A stretch of 64,000 nt of DNA. It comes from Hyphomicrobiales bacterium. GTDB lineage: Bacteria > Pseudomonadota > Alphaproteobacteria > Rhizobiales > Beijerinckiaceae. The position numbers and the translations under genes were made by a program. The stretch covers positions 2,396,001 to 2,460,000 of the forward strand of contig CAKNFP010000001.1 of NCBI GenBank assembly GCA_930633525.1, read 5' to 3'. The notes beneath the pieces were generated by a model, which did not search any database, was not told the DNA's origin, and saw nothing but the letters and a program-made list of their open reading frames with translations. Below, one piece after another: positions 18,290 to 28,076 of the stretch (position 1 is its first letter; every line of letters starts with the position of its first letter).

Positions 18290-19762
18290 ATGATGGAAGA
18301 TAGCCGCGGATTCGACGATTTCGATTCCGAAGCTGATACCCTGCATGAGGAATGCGGGGTATTCGGCATTTATGGCCACCCCGATGCCGCTGCAATCACC
18401 GCGCTCGGCATGCATGCGCTGCAGCACCGCGGCCAGGAGGCCGCTGGCATCGTGTCCTTCGATGGCACCCGCTTCCAGTCGGAGCGGCATCTCGGCCTCG
18501 TCGGGGACAATTTCTCCGATCCCGCCACGATCGATCGGCTCCAAGGCCATATAGCCATCGGTCACACGCGCTATTCGACCACCGGCGCAACGATTTTGCG
18601 GAACGTGCAGCCCTTGTTCGCGGAACTCGCGAGCGGCGGTTTCGCTGTCGCGCATAACGGCAATCTCACCAATGGCCTCACGCTGCGGCGACGGCTAGTC
18701 GCCGAAGGCGCGATCTGCCAGTCGACCTCCGACACGGAAGCGATCCTCCACTTGGTGGCCCGCTCGCGCCGCACGCGCTTCCTGGAGCGTTTCATCGACG
18801 CGTTGCGCCAGATCGAGGGTGGCTATGCCATCGTCAGCCTGACCAACAAGAAGCTCATCGGCGCGCGTGACCCGCTCGGGATCCGCCCGCTCGTGCTTGG
18901 CGAACTCGACGGCCACTACATTCTCGCCTCCGAGACCTGCGCGCTCGATATTATCGGCGCCCGCTTCGTCCGCGATGTCGAAAACGGTGAGGTCGTGGTC
19001 ATTTCGGAGACCGGCATCGAGAGCCATCGGCCCTTCCCGGCCCAGCCGGCCCGGCCTTGCATCTTCGAATACGTGTATTTTTCCCGGCCGGATTCGGTGG
19101 TGAATGGCCGCTCGGTCTATGCCGTGCGCAAGGCGATCGGCGCGACGCTGGCGCAGGAAGCCCCCGTCGAGGCCGATATCGTGGTGCCCGTTCCCGATTC
19201 CGGTGTGCCGGCGGCACTCGGCTTCGCCCAGGCCGCAGGCCTTCCCTACGAGCTCGGCATCATCCGCAATCACTATGTCGGCCGCACCTTCATCGAGCCG
19301 ACCCAGGCCATCCGCGCGCTCGGCGTGCGCCTGAAGCATTCGGCCAACCGTGCCCTTGTCGAAGGCAAGCGCATCGTGCTGATCGACGATTCGATCGTGC
19401 GCGGCACGACATCGGTCAAGATCGTGCAGATGATGCGTGATGCCGGCGCCACGGAAGTGCATTTCCGCATCGCCTCGCCGCCGATCATGTATCCCGACTA
19501 CTACGGCATCGACATGCCCGACCGGGAGAAGCTGCTCGCGGCCCGCATGAGCCTGGAGGAGATGCGGGAGTTCACCGGCGTCGACAGCCTGGCTTTCGTA
19601 TCCGTCGATGGGCTTTACCGGGCGCTCGGGGAGAAGGATGGGCGCAATCCGGCCCAGCCGCAGTTCACCGATCACTATTTCACCGGTGATTATCCGACTA
19701 CGCTGACGGACCTCATGGGGGAGCGCACGTCGCAGTTGTCGCTCCTTGCCGAAGCCGGCTGA
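18290..19762 (+). CDS. purF: Amidophosphoribosyltransferase
   Basis: A 490-residue PurF. A short propeptide precedes the nucleophilic cysteine in LHEECGVFGIYGHP, which is exposed after autocleavage. The glutaminase domain includes IGHTRYSTTG. The PRPP loop is RIVLIDDSIVRGTTS in the phosphoribosyltransferase domain. It makes 5-phosphoribosylamine, the first step of purine synthesis. A GGGAG ribosome binding site precedes tandem ATGs at 18290 and 18293; either could be used. A strong terminator follows. Confidence 0.97.
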   Translation: MMEDSRGFDDFDSEADTLHEECGVFGIYGHPDAAAITALGMHALQHRGQEAAGIVSFDGTRFQSERHLGLVGDNFSDPATIDRLQGHIAIGHTRYSTTGATILRNVQPLFAELASGGFAVAHNGNLTNGLTLRRRLVAEGAICQSTSDTEAILHLVARSRRTRFLERFIDALRQIEGGYAIVSLTNKKLIGARDPLGIRPLVLGELDGHYILASETCALDIIGARFVRDVENGEVVVISETGIESHRPFPAQPARPCIFEYVYFSRPDSVVNGRSVYAVRKAIGATLAQEAPVEADIVVPVPDSGVPAALGFAQAAGLPYELGIIRNHYVGRTFIEPTQAIRALGVRLKHSANRALVEGKRIVLIDDSIVRGTTSVKIVQMMRDAGATEVHFRIASPPIMYPDYYGIDMPDREKLLAARMSLEEMREFTGVDSLAFVSVDGLYRALGEKDGRNPAQPQFTDHYFTGDYPTTLTDLMGERTSQLSLLAEAG

Positions 19763-19774
19763 ACGGCGTCCAGC

Positions 19775-19825
19775 GCTTTTCCGGCGAGATCCGGTTCGCC
19801 GGAAAAGCTCTATCTCTTTGTTTTT
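19775..19825 (+). terminator. Terminator-like hairpin after purF
   Basis: GCTTTTCCGGCGA and its exact complement form a 13-bp stem with an 8-base loop, followed by a T-rich stretch ending TTTGTTTTT. It resembles a dispersed Hyphomicrobiales palindrome of the CTTTTCCGGCGA type that often sits behind genes. It lies 12 bases after the purF stop. Confidence 0.75.
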
Positions 19826-19883
19826 ACGCAATTCCGGACACGGAGCCGCTACATAAGCCCGTGTGAAATTGCTCTAGAACGGA

Positions 19884-20630
19884 ATGCCCATGTCCCGTCC
19901 CCTTGAGGATCGCATCGCGCTGGTCACCGGCGCATCGCGCGGCATCGGCCGCGCCGCTGCTTTGGCCTATGCCCGTGCCGGTGCCCATGTGGTGGCGCTG
20001 GCCCGCACGGTCGGCGCTCTTGAGGAACTCGATGACGAGATCCGCGCTGCGGGCGGGAGCGCCACTCTCGTCCCCATCGACCTCAACGACTTTGAGGGGT
20101 TGGACCGCCTCGGCGCTGCCATTCACGAGCGGTGGGGGAAACTGGACATCCTGCTGGCGAACGCCGGTGTTCTTGGCGTGCTCTCGCCTCTTGGCCATGT
20201 GGAGCCGAAGGTGTGGGATAATGTCATGACGATCAACGTCACTGCCAACTGGCGGCTGATCCGATCGCTCGACCCGCTGCTGCGCGCCTCCGACGCGGGC
20301 CGCGCCATCTTCCTGTCGTCGGGCGCCGCCCATTCCTGCCGTGCCTTCTGGGGCGCCTATGCCACCTCCAAGGCGGCGGTCGAGGCCATGGCGCGCAGCT
20401 ATGCGGCGGAGACGGAAAAAACGCCCCTGCGGGTCATGCTGGTCAATCCCGGACCGCTGCGTACCGCCATGCGCCGTGCTGCCATGCCCGGAGAGGATCC
20501 GGAGACGCTCAAGACGCCGGAGGATCTGGCACCGCATCTCGTGGAGCTGGCGTCACCCGCATGGACTGAGACCGGCAAGATTTTTGATTTTCCTCAAGGC
20601 CGGGTGCTCACACCGCGCATGCCGGACTGA
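19884..20630 (+). CDS. SDR family NAD(P)-dependent oxidoreductase
   Basis: A 248-residue classical short-chain dehydrogenase. The cofactor motif is TGASRGIGRAAALAYARAG, NANAG is seen as LLANAGV, and the catalytic Ser-Tyr-Lys are in FLSSGAAHSCRAFWGAYATSKAA. It resembles the YciK-like SDRs that often follow purF in Hyphomicrobiales. The substrate is not known. It is separated from purF by a terminator, so it probably has its own promoter. Confidence 0.88.
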   Translation: MPMSRPLEDRIALVTGASRGIGRAAALAYARAGAHVVALARTVGALEELDDEIRAAGGSATLVPIDLNDFEGLDRLGAAIHERWGKLDILLANAGVLGVLSPLGHVEPKVWDNVMTINVTANWRLIRSLDPLLRASDAGRAIFLSSGAAHSCRAFWGAYATSKAAVEAMARSYAAETEKTPLRVMLVNPGPLRTAMRRAAMPGEDPETLKTPEDLAPHLVELASPAWTETGKIFDFPQGRVLTPRMPD

Positions 20631-20712
20631 GAGCCGCAACGGACCGGTCATCCAAACTGGGGATTACGCTCCAGGATCAGCCCGCATTGAGTGCTTCGGC
20701 CGGGACACCCGG

Positions 20713-20747
20713 CGTCATCCCGGCAACGGCGAAGCCGCTGTCCGGGA
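20713..20747. repeat. REP-like hairpin between convergent SDR and der genes
   Basis: CGTCATCCCGG followed by a CGGC-GAA-GCCG core and CCGGGACCC forms an imperfect hairpin between two convergent genes. The GTCATCCCGG...CCGGGACCC pattern is that of dispersed palindromic repeats common in this order. It may also terminate transcription. Confidence 0.5.
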
Positions 20748-20782
20748 CCCGAAACCATGCCGTTCTGAATAGCGATGGGCCC

Positions 20783-22156
20783 CTAGCTCCGGCGCTTGTA
20801 GATGCGTCCGGACGGCTTGCCATGTTCGGCATAAGGGTTGTTGCCCTGGCGCATCGATAGCCGGATCGGCGTACCCGGCAGATCAAAACTCTCGCGCAAG
20901 CCATTGACAAGGTAGCGTGAATAGGAGGCCGGCAGTGCCGCAAGCTGGTTGCCGAATACCGCGAAATGCGGCGGACGGCTCTTCACTTGCGTCATGTAGC
21001 GGATCTTGATGCGGCGGCCGGAAACGGCCGGCGGCGGATGCGCCGCAACCACTTCAGCCAGCCACTTGTTGAGCTGCGCCGTCGCGATACGGCTGTTCCA
21101 GACCTCGTGCGCCGCCACGACCGCTTCCATAAGCTGGTCGATGCCGCGCCCGGCAAGTCCGGAGAGCGGGACGATCGTCACGCCCTTCACCTGGGACAGA
21201 AGCCGTGCGGCCTCTTCCTTCAGCGTCTTCAGCAAGCCCGGTTGATCCGCGACCAGATCCCACTTGTTGAGCCCGATGACCAGCGCCCGCCCCTCCCGCT
21301 CGATGAGGTCGACGATGGTGAGATCCTGCTTCTCGAAGGGAATGGTGGCGTCGAGCAGCACGACGACGACCTCCGCGAACCGCGCGGCGCGTAAGCCGTC
21401 GGCGACGGAAAGCTTCTCGAGCTTGTCATCGATGCGGGCGCGCTTGCGCAGCCCCGCCGTGTCGAACAGCTTGATGGGGCGGTCACGCCACTCCCAGTCG
21501 AGAGAAATGGAATCACGCGTAATGCCGGCTTCGGGACCCGTGAGCAGACGGTCCTCACCGACCATACGGTTGATGAGCGTGGACTTGCCGGCATTGGGAC
21601 GGCCGACGATGGCGATGCGGATGGACCGCGATGCCTCGTCCTCGTCCTCCTCGTCCTCGGGGGCGGGAAGATGGGCCGCGAGCGCGTCATAGAGATCGCT
21701 CGTGCCTTCGCCATGCTCGGCCGAGATCGGCACGGGATCACCGAGGCCGAGCGTGAAGGCCTCGTAGGAGGCTTCGACGCCGCTGCGCCCCTCGGCCTTG
21801 TTGGCAAGGAGCACCACGGGCTTGCCGGACTTGCGGACGAGATCGGCGAACTGCCGATCCGTGGGCGTGATGCCGGTGCGGACATCGATCACGAAAAGAA
21901 TGACGTCGGACGCCATCACGGCCGCTTCGGTCTGGGCGCGCATGCGACCGGTCAGGCTGTCGGCATCAGCCTCCTCAAGCCCCGCGGTATCGACGACGGT
22001 GAAGGTCAGGTCGCCAAGATGCGCCTCGCCCTCGCGGCGATCACGGGTGACGCCCGGACGATCGTCGACGAGCGCGAGCTTCTTGCCGACAAGCCGGTTG
22101 AAAAGGGTCGACTTGCCCACATTGGGACGACCGACGATTGCGACTGTGGCGACCAT
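20783..22156 (-). CDS. der: GTPase Der
   Basis: A 457-residue protein with two tandem G domains, from the ATG at 22156 ([17 protein letters not shown]). An earlier in-frame start would add 58 residues that overlap the preceding gene. The second G domain begins [13 protein letters not shown]. An acidic linker ([10 protein letters not shown]) separates them. The C-terminal KH-like domain includes [24 protein letters not shown]. Der is needed for 50S subunit assembly. It follows a YfgM-like gene by 52 bases. Confidence 0.97.
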   Translation of the reverse strand: MVATVAIVGRPNVGKSTLFNRLVGKKLALVDDRPGVTRDRREGEAHLGDLTFTVVDTAGLEEADADSLTGRMRAQTEAAVMASDVILFVIDVRTGITPTDRQFADLVRKSGKPVVLLANKAEGRSGVEASYEAFTLGLGDPVPISAEHGEGTSDLYDALAAHLPAPEDEEDEDEASRSIRIAIVGRPNAGKSTLINRMVGEDRLLTGPEAGITRDSISLDWEWRDRPIKLFDTAGLRKRARIDDKLEKLSVADGLRAARFAEVVVVLLDATIPFEKQDLTIVDLIEREGRALVIGLNKWDLVADQPGLLKTLKEEAARLLSQVKGVTIVPLSGLAGRGIDQLMEAVVAAHEVWNSRIATAQLNKWLAEVVAAHPPPAVSGRRIKIRYMTQVKSRPPHFAVFGNQLAALPASYSRYLVNGLRESFDLPGTPIRLSMRQGNNPYAEHGKPSGRIYKRRS

Positions 22157-22208
22157 GATCTCGACTGACAAAAACGAATAATGAAGCGGAGAGAAGGCTC
22201 TGTGTTGG

Positions 22209-22868
22209 CTACTTGACGGTGACGGGACCGCCTTGCACGAGCGCAAGATAGATTTCGGCACGCTGGCGCAACGCGGGTGGCGCTTCGGCATCGGCGGCGA
22301 TCTGATCGAGCCAACGCCCGGCGGCCTCATAATTGCCCGCCTTCAGCGCAGCGAGGCCGAGGAGTTCGCGGGCCGAATTCCGCCAGGCTTGGCCGGGGGC
22401 GGCAAGCGGGGTCAGCTTTGCCTCGATTGCCGCCGTGTCACCAGCATTGAGCCGCAGCATCGCCGCTCGCAGCGTCGCGAGCTGCTGCATCGTCGCGGGC
22501 ACGCTCGCATCGCTGGACAGTGCATCGAAGGCGCTGGCGCCGGCGGTCGCGTCCCGTCGACCGATCTCGGCCGCGAGGCGAAAACGGGCAAGATCACGGT
22601 AGCCGGGGGGAGCGGTCTTTGCGAGCTCCTGCAGAACCGCCTCCGATTCCGCGTCCTTGTCGTCGCGCGACAGATCGATCGCCTGCTCGAACTGGTTGCC
22701 GGCCGCCTTCGCCGTCTCCACCTGGCGATATCGCCAGAAGCTCCACCCGCCGGCCGCGAGCGCGATGAGAACGGCCAGAACCACCAGCAGCGGGCCAAAG
22801 CGCCCCCACAGTTTGAGATATCTGTCGCGCTTCAGATCGTCTTCGATCTCACGGAAAATGTCGGTCAT
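22209..22868 (-). CDS. YfgM-like tetratricopeptide membrane protein
   Basis: A 219-residue protein from the ATG at 22868 ([23 protein letters not shown]). One membrane helix lies at about residues 27-47 ([19 protein letters not shown]). The rest is a helical TPR_21-type periplasmic domain. The pattern of cytoplasmic tail, helix and TPR, plus the position just upstream of der, matches YfgM, an ancillary subunit of the SecYEG translocon with a chaperone role. In E. coli bamB separates yfgM and der; here it is missing. Confidence 0.82.
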   Translation of the reverse strand: MTDIFREIEDDLKRDRYLKLWGRFGPLLVVLAVLIALAAGGWSFWRYRQVETAKAAGNQFEQAIDLSRDDKDAESEAVLQELAKTAPPGYRDLARFRLAAEIGRRDATAGASAFDALSSDASVPATMQQLATLRAAMLRLNAGDTAAIEAKLTPLAAPGQAWRNSARELLGLAALKAGNYEAAGRWLDQIAADAEAPPALRQRAEIYLALVQGGPVTVK

Positions 22869-23347
22869 GAATAGGTGGCCGTCCCAAGCTTCGATCTCAG
22901 CCCGCGCCAATCGCAACAGGCCCACGGGTCGCCTAGCATAGTCGCCGCCTCCTGTCCCGGAAAAGTCGTTTCCCGACCTCAACAGCGCGTGTCCATGTAG
23001 GCCGCGCTGCCGGCCTTGCAACATGGGCCGGGACATGAGCAGACCGATCGACTGACGCTCCCGAATGCGCAGGAAGTGGCCTGATGCTGATCGGCAGGAC
23101 CTTGATGGTCAACGCGACTGTGGCCGCGACAGCGCCAACCTGCGACGCGCGTCCATAACTTAGTTTATGATTCGTAAACACTTACAGACTGTGCAATCAT
23201 TCCTGCGCTCAATGCGAGCCGAGAGAGGCCAGGGGAAGGGGAAAATCTGCGGGTGTAAGCTTGCCACAGTCATCGATTTCTGATGATTTACACGCATTGG
23301 TTGAATTTGATTTCAATATCTAATTTCAAGCGTGGAGCTTTCAGCAC
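22869..23347. other. Divergent intergenic region, AT-richer than surroundings
   Basis: These 479 bases separate two divergent genes and must hold both promoters. The half nearest the methyltransferase gene (about 23150-23345) is clearly richer in A and T than the local coding DNA and includes GTTTATGATTCGTAAAC, a short inverted repeat at 23163-23179. No gene is supported. Confidence 0.5.
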
Positions 23348-24880
23348 ATGCACTGGACCCGAGGTTACGTAACCGATGTCGGTTACACTGCGCATTTCTA
23401 TAGAGAAATGGCACCCGCACATCTGGCGTTTGCTGCCTTGGTATCTGGCCGCTCACCCGGCGGAGCTTTCGCCCCACGGCGCGTTGTCGAACTGGGATGT
23501 GGACAAGGCTTCGGTCTTGCCTTGCTCGCCGCGGCGAACCCGCAGATCGACTTCGAGGGCTACGACTTCAACCCCGCGCATGTCGCCCACGCCTCGCGCC
23601 TGATTGCCAGTGCCGAACTCTCGAATATCGAGGTCATCGAGGCGAGTTTTCAGGAACAGGCGGTCGCCGGGCAGCGGGAACCGGCCGATATCGTCTCCCT
23701 TCATGGCATCTGGAGCTGGGTTTCACCGGATGCCCGTGAAGCTATCCTGTCGATCATCCGGCAACGTCTTCGGCCAGAGGGGCTTGTCTATATCTCCTAC
23801 AATTGCCAGCCGGGATGGGCCTCCCTCTTGCCCATGCGTCAGTTCATGTGTGACACGCGCCAGCGCAACCCCGGCCACTCCGACACACAGGTCGGCCTTG
23901 CGCTCGACCAGTTGACACAATTGCGCAACGGAGGCGCCGCCTATTTCACAGCCAACCCGCCGGCTGCCGCTCATCTCGACCATCTGCTGAAGCAGGACAA
24001 AACCTATCTCGCGCACGAGTACTTCGGGGCGGACTGGGAAATCATGCCCTTCGCCACAGTCGCCACGATGCTTGACGAGGCCAAGCTGGGCTATGTCGGC
24101 TCCGCGACGATCGCGGAGAACCTCGATCAATATGCCGTACCTCAAGCCCTTCATGAGATGGTGGCAAGCGCCCATGATGTGGGGCTCAGGGAGACGATAC
24201 GCGACTACGCCGCCAACAAGCGCTTCCGCCGGGACATATTCTCCCGGGGTCTGACGCCGCTCACCAAGGCGGAACACCGCGAGCTTCTTGAACGTGTTCG
24301 CTTTGTCGGCGTGCGGCCGCGCGAAGAGTTCAAATTCACCTTCCAGGGTCCCCTCGGAGAACTGACCGGAAAGGAGGAACTTTACAAGCCCGTCGCGGAT
24401 CTCGTCGCGCAGAAGCCTGCAACGATCGAGGAGCTGCGCGCCCTGCCCGCTTTCCGCAACGAGAGCCTCGGCACGTTGCTCGATTGCCTGGCGCTGCTCA
24501 TCCAATCCCATCAGGTCTTCGCGCTGACGCCTGGCATCCCGATCGATCCCGCCCCTTCACAGCGCTTCAACCGATGGATAACGGAGCGATTGAAAATTGG
24601 GCGTGTCTATCATTCCATCGCTTCGCCGGTCCTGGGCAGCGGGTTGCCCGTCGACGACTTCGACCTGCTTGCCTTGAGCGCCGTCTTCGACGGTTGCCAT
24701 GAAGATATATCCAACATCACCCGGCATGCTCTGAACATCTTCAAGTTGCTGGACCGACGCCCGCAACGCGAAGGAAACGCCCTCACGGATGATGATGAAG
24801 CCACCCGTTTTCTGGAGAGCCAGATGCGCCCAATAATAGAAAATAAATTTCCTCTCTGGCGAAGACTTGGAATAATTTAA
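23348..24880 (+). CDS. SAM-dependent methyltransferase with methyltransferase regulatory domain
   Basis: A 510-residue protein. The N-terminus WTRGYVTDVGYTAHFYREMAP and the SAM-binding segment VVELGCGQGFGLALLAAANP fit the group with a methyltransferase regulatory domain (PF10119 type), which covers about residues 215-300. The C-terminal part (about 330-510) is a helical region (LVAQKPATIEELRALPAF) seen in the same group. The substrate is unknown. The downstream border is very AT-rich and the LysR gene follows on the same strand after 56 bases. Lower GC at both flanks suggests possible acquisition as a unit. Confidence 0.82.
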   Translation: MHWTRGYVTDVGYTAHFYREMAPAHLAFAALVSGRSPGGAFAPRRVVELGCGQGFGLALLAAANPQIDFEGYDFNPAHVAHASRLIASAELSNIEVIEASFQEQAVAGQREPADIVSLHGIWSWVSPDAREAILSIIRQRLRPEGLVYISYNCQPGWASLLPMRQFMCDTRQRNPGHSDTQVGLALDQLTQLRNGGAAYFTANPPAAAHLDHLLKQDKTYLAHEYFGADWEIMPFATVATMLDEAKLGYVGSATIAENLDQYAVPQALHEMVASAHDVGLRETIRDYAANKRFRRDIFSRGLTPLTKAEHRELLERVRFVGVRPREEFKFTFQGPLGELTGKEELYKPVADLVAQKPATIEELRALPAFRNESLGTLLDCLALLIQSHQVFALTPGIPIDPAPSQRFNRWITERLKIGRVYHSIASPVLGSGLPVDDFDLLALSAVFDGCHEDISNITRHALNIFKLLDRRPQREGNALTDDDEATRFLESQMRPIIENKFPLWRRLGII

Positions 24881-24936
24881 TATTTTACTATAGAACTATA
24901 TATTATTTTTTATTCTTAGAGAAGAAATGAATTTCC

Positions 24937-25902
24937 ATGATGATCACATTTAGACACCTTCGTTATTTCGAAGCTCTTTCTCGGCATCGGCATTTTGGAC
25001 GCGCCGCCGAGGAATGCTCGGTGACGCAGCCAGCGCTCTCGATGCAGATGCGTGAGCTGGAAACCTTGCTGGGGACCCCTCTGATCGAACGCCGGCGCGG
25101 CGACGTTCAATTGACGGAGGTCGGCCATGAGGTCGCACGGCGTGCTCGCGATATTCTGGCGACCGTGCTTGATCTCACTGAGTTCACCCGGCGGACAAGC
25201 GGCCCGCTGTCGGGCCCCTTCGTTCTTGGCGCCGAGCCCTCAATCGCCCGGTACCTCATTCCCGATACCCTGCCCCAGATCAAGGCAGGCTTCCCGGCAT
25301 TGGAACTGACGCTGCGTGAAACGATGACGGGCGCCCTCGTGGGCGAATTGATCTCAGGCCGGATCGACGCGATCCTCGTCTCCCTCCCGCTCGAACATCC
25401 CGACGTTGAGACCCTGCCGCTGTTCGACGAGCACCTGCTCTACGTCACGCCGACACAGAACCACGGCAACCCGCCATCGCACATGCTTACACCGAGCCTG
25501 GTGGCCGCGGACCAGCTTGTCCTTCTGGAAGACGGCCACGGCCTGCGCGAACAGGTTCTCAGTTATTGCAACGTGCCACCAGCGCTTGTCCGCCAGCAAA
25601 ATGGCGCCAGCAATCTCTCGACGCTGGTGCAACTGATTGCCAACGGCTATGGCGTGACGCTCCTGCCCGAGATGGCGGCAGCCGTCGAGGTGGCCGAGGA
25701 GAGCCGCGTAAGCCTGTCGCGTTTCAGGGACCCGGTTCCATTACGCACGATCGGGCTTGCCTGGCGACGCAGTTCCCCTCGCACCAACGATTTCCACGCC
25801 CTCGGCGAAATCATAGGGTCCGCCGGTCAGCAGCTGATCGAGCGTTGCCGTCGCCGCCTGCCGCTCGTCGAGGACATGCAGCCCACGCGCATCGCGTCAT
25901 GA
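24937..25902 (+). CDS. LysR-family regulator, OxyR-like but lacking the peroxidatic cysteine
   Basis: A 321-residue LTTR. The winged HTH is in residues 5-65 (LRYFEALSRHRHFGRAAEECSVTQPALSMQMRELE). The effector domain follows OxyR closely: LVLLEDGHGLREQVLSYC and LIANGYGVTLLPEMA align with LLLLEDGHCLRDQ...FC and GSGITLLP of E. coli OxyR. The peroxidatic Cys199 is replaced by Gly202 here while the resolving Cys208 equivalent is kept as Cys211. It therefore should not sense peroxide by the OxyR disulfide. Tandem ATGs at 24937 and 24940. No divergent target such as katG or ahpC is adjacent. Confidence 0.85.
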   Translation: MMITFRHLRYFEALSRHRHFGRAAEECSVTQPALSMQMRELETLLGTPLIERRRGDVQLTEVGHEVARRARDILATVLDLTEFTRRTSGPLSGPFVLGAEPSIARYLIPDTLPQIKAGFPALELTLRETMTGALVGELISGRIDAILVSLPLEHPDVETLPLFDEHLLYVTPTQNHGNPPSHMLTPSLVAADQLVLLEDGHGLREQVLSYCNVPPALVRQQNGASNLSTLVQLIANGYGVTLLPEMAAAVEVAEESRVSLSRFRDPVPLRTIGLAWRRSSPRTNDFHALGEIIGSAGQQLIERCRRRLPLVEDMQPTRIAS

Positions 25903-25905
25903 GCC

Positions 25906-25931
25906 AATGCCCTCCATGACTGGAGGGCATT
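25906..25931. terminator. Bidirectional hairpin between convergent genes
   Basis: AATGCCCTCCA and its complement TGGAGGGCATT form a perfect 11-bp stem with loop TGAC, directly after the stop of the LysR gene and before the end of the convergent DUF6717 gene. The AATG/CATT ends supply short A/T tracts for both directions. Confidence 0.65.
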
Positions 25932-25962
25932 CGCCCCCAAGGCCACATCGGGCGGGAACACC

Positions 25963-26361
25963 TCAAGAAAGCCAGCGCTCGGCCCAACGACCAAGCAAGC
26001 TGCGCGAACGTGCGGTCCGCTCCCGCTCTTTGATCTGGACATGGATCCTGGCCGGGGGGCTGACGAAATAACGCAGCAGGGCCGGGCAAAGCCATCCCTC
26101 CTGCTGGAACTCCTGACTGTAGTAGACGTTTCCGTCGCCCTCAGCCCGGCGCCACTCCAACGTAAATTGATGACCGGGGAAAGCGACTGCGGAAAAGACC
26201 ATGACAAAGCCACGCGCTGCGTCCGGGATGCTCGCCGTTGCAAAGTCGATCATACGATCGGCGCCAGCTACAAACGGCTCATGCTTCAAACCGACCTCGG
26301 GGTCATCGAACACCCACATCCCGAGATGTTTGTACGGCGCGATGACATTGATGCTGTTCAT
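25963..26361 (-). CDS. DUF6717 family protein
   Basis: A 132-residue protein from the ATG at 26361 (MNSINVIAPYKHLGMWVFDD); a longer frame from 26403 lacks similarity. PFVAGADRMIDFATASIPDA, FSAVAFPGHQFTLEWRR and EGWLCPALLRYF are conserved family blocks as I recall them. There is no signal peptide. Function is unknown. It is convergent with the LysR gene and precedes a tRNA gene on the same strand. Confidence 0.72.
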   Translation of the reverse strand: MNSINVIAPYKHLGMWVFDDPEVGLKHEPFVAGADRMIDFATASIPDAARGFVMVFSAVAFPGHQFTLEWRRAEGDGNVYYSQEFQQEGWLCPALLRYFVSPPARIHVQIKERERTARSRSLLGRWAERWLS

Positions 26362-26587
26362 GCGTCTGCTCCAGTCTCCCGACACCATGCGATGAGGGCC
26401 CACGAAGGAGGCTGATTTTTAGGCATGACCTTCATGTCGCTCGGTCAGCAGAACATCGCGCAGCTGACTAGACACATCAAAGGATGTTGCCGGTCACGAT
26501 GAAGAAAATGACGAAGGGAATTTAACGGCACCAGCGGTCAAAGTTCGATCGAACTTGCATCACATCTGGCTAAGCCATTGAAATCAA

Positions 26588-26664
<77 letters not shown>

Positions 26665-27149
26665 GTGGCAAGCCAGCAGCTCGCTGCGGTGTGAAGGGGT
26701 GATTAATGGGGGCCCCGTCCGCTGTCAAGCGGCCTTGTGGATATCTCATCCCAAATCGCGATGCTTACGGCCGGATAGTTCATTAGCCGCCTTGGATTTG
26801 GCCGGAAAAGGCAGCTGACAAGGCCCAAAAACATTTTCTAAGAGCCAGGCCTTACCCTCGCCGCGGCCGCGCCCTTGAGATCATCGACTCTTCTTCGCGC
26901 CCTTCGTTGCCAAGCTCTGTGGGCGAATCCTTGCGCCGCCCGACCATCGAATCATCGCGGGACCAACGCGCAACGCCTCAGGCCCGTCGCACATGTCCAA
27001 ATGAATCGCCGTGAGGTAGCTGCGCCATGAAATAATATACCTATAGTTGTAAAGACGAGAAAACAAACCCTAAGGCGGGCATCGTACTCGTCTTTTCGTC
27101 GGAACAGCCTTCCGAGATGCGACGAAGTCGAGCAAACGTAATCATGACG
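26665..27149. other. Intergenic region between tRNA-Asp and the KGG-protein gene
   Basis: No convincing gene was seen. A 61-codon minus-strand frame at 26881-27066 has no recognisable similarity and its upstream half is AT-rich. tRNA 5' flanks often carry the tRNA promoter, which would lie just above 26665 on the minus strand. Confidence 0.4.
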
Positions 27150-27175
27150 GGAACCTCACCTACTCCAGCGCGTTT
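27150..27175 (+). promoter_or_regulatory. EcfG-type (general stress response) promoter
   Basis: GGAAC at 27150-27154, a 16-base spacer, and CGTTT at 27171-27175 match the GGAAC-N16/17-CGTT consensus of the alphaproteobacterial sigma factor EcfG. It lies 48 bases upstream of the start of the KGG stress-protein gene, correctly oriented. The KGG family is a stress-induced family in other bacteria, so the match makes biological sense. Confidence 0.78.
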
Positions 27176-27222
27176 ATCCCTCGACGTCGCCGAGCGCCGG
27201 GATCAACGCTGAGGAGAGGCGT

Positions 27223-27477
27223 ATGCCAAAAGAGAAATCATCGACCCGAGGCTTTGCCTCCATGGACGAGGCGAAACAGCGCGCAATTGCGTCAAAAGGC
27301 GGACAAAGCGTGCCCAACGAGAAGCGAAGCTTCTCCCAGAATCGCGAGCTTGCCGCCAAGGCAGGACGCAAGGGAGGACGCAGCGTTCCGGATGAGAAGC
27401 GCAGCTTCTCGCAGAACCCGGATCTGGCGGCACAAGCAGGTCGCAAGGGCGGCCAAGCCTCGCACAGCACACGGTAG
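27223..27477 (+). CDS. KGG repeat-containing stress-induced protein
   Basis: An 84-residue hydrophilic protein with repeated KGG motifs (PF10685 type). Three copies of the motif occur: SKGGQSVP, GRKGGRSVP and GRKGGQAS. Two 25-residue units with NEKRSFSQN / DEKRSFSQN are encoded by 75-base tandem repeats. The family is found in stress-responsive proteins such as GsiB and YciG and is probably disordered. A GAGGAG-like ribosome binding site (27210-27219 area) precedes the ATG. Expression under EcfG control is predicted from the promoter. Confidence 0.85.
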   Translation: MPKEKSSTRGFASMDEAKQRAIASKGGQSVPNEKRSFSQNRELAAKAGRKGGRSVPDEKRSFSQNPDLAAQAGRKGGQASHSTR

Positions 27478-27593
27478 GCCCGAATGACCGCCGTCCGGCT
27501 GATCGTGATGCCGGGCATGCATTCGTCCTTTGGAAGCCCGCCCTTCCAGAGGACGCTGTTGCAAAAGCAAGCTAACACTCAAGGGAGAAACGG

Positions 27594-27818
27594 ATGCGTC
27601 AGCAACCAACCCCTGACTCCCCCCGGAAGGGGACGGAGCGCAAGGAAACGACTCGCGCCATTGAGGACAAGCTGGATCAAAGTCTTGAGGATAGTTTTCC
27701 CGCGAGCGATCCGCCAAGTATGACGCGGGCTCCTGCCGATAAATCGTCGACCAAATATCCGCCGCCAACCGGTGCCAACCGTAAGACACCAGCGCAAACC
27801 CCGCCGAAACGGCACTGA
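27594..27818 (+). CDS. Small hydrophilic protein with a SLEDSFPASDPPS motif
   Basis: A 74-residue charged, Pro-rich protein. The core DQSLEDSFPASDPPS is a motif I know from many small alphaproteobacterial proteins of unknown role, often near stress genes. An AAGGGA ribosome binding site lies eight bases before the ATG. It follows the KGG gene by 116 bases on the same strand, so coexpression with that stress gene is plausible. No EcfG promoter of its own is convincing. Confidence 0.68.
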   Translation: MRQQPTPDSPRKGTERKETTRAIEDKLDQSLEDSFPASDPPSMTRAPADKSSTKYPPPTGANRKTPAQTPPKRH

Positions 27819-28076
27819 ATACCTACCAGCCAGGATCTGATTGTGTCCTGAATGCATCACTCGCAACAGATGCATCCTGTGGGCCGATTTTCCTGATCGT
27901 GCCATCCCCTCGCCGCTTTTTGCCCTTCTTTTGGCACATAACGATAGCTCATAAGCAGTTCTGAGAGGGTCGGGATTGCTTATCTGGGATCAGCAGTAGG
28001 AAATCTTAGCTGCTGATCTTCTTTGCATTGGGCGGAAAGCCTGACCCATGCGCTTATGGTATAAATGGAGTTGATC

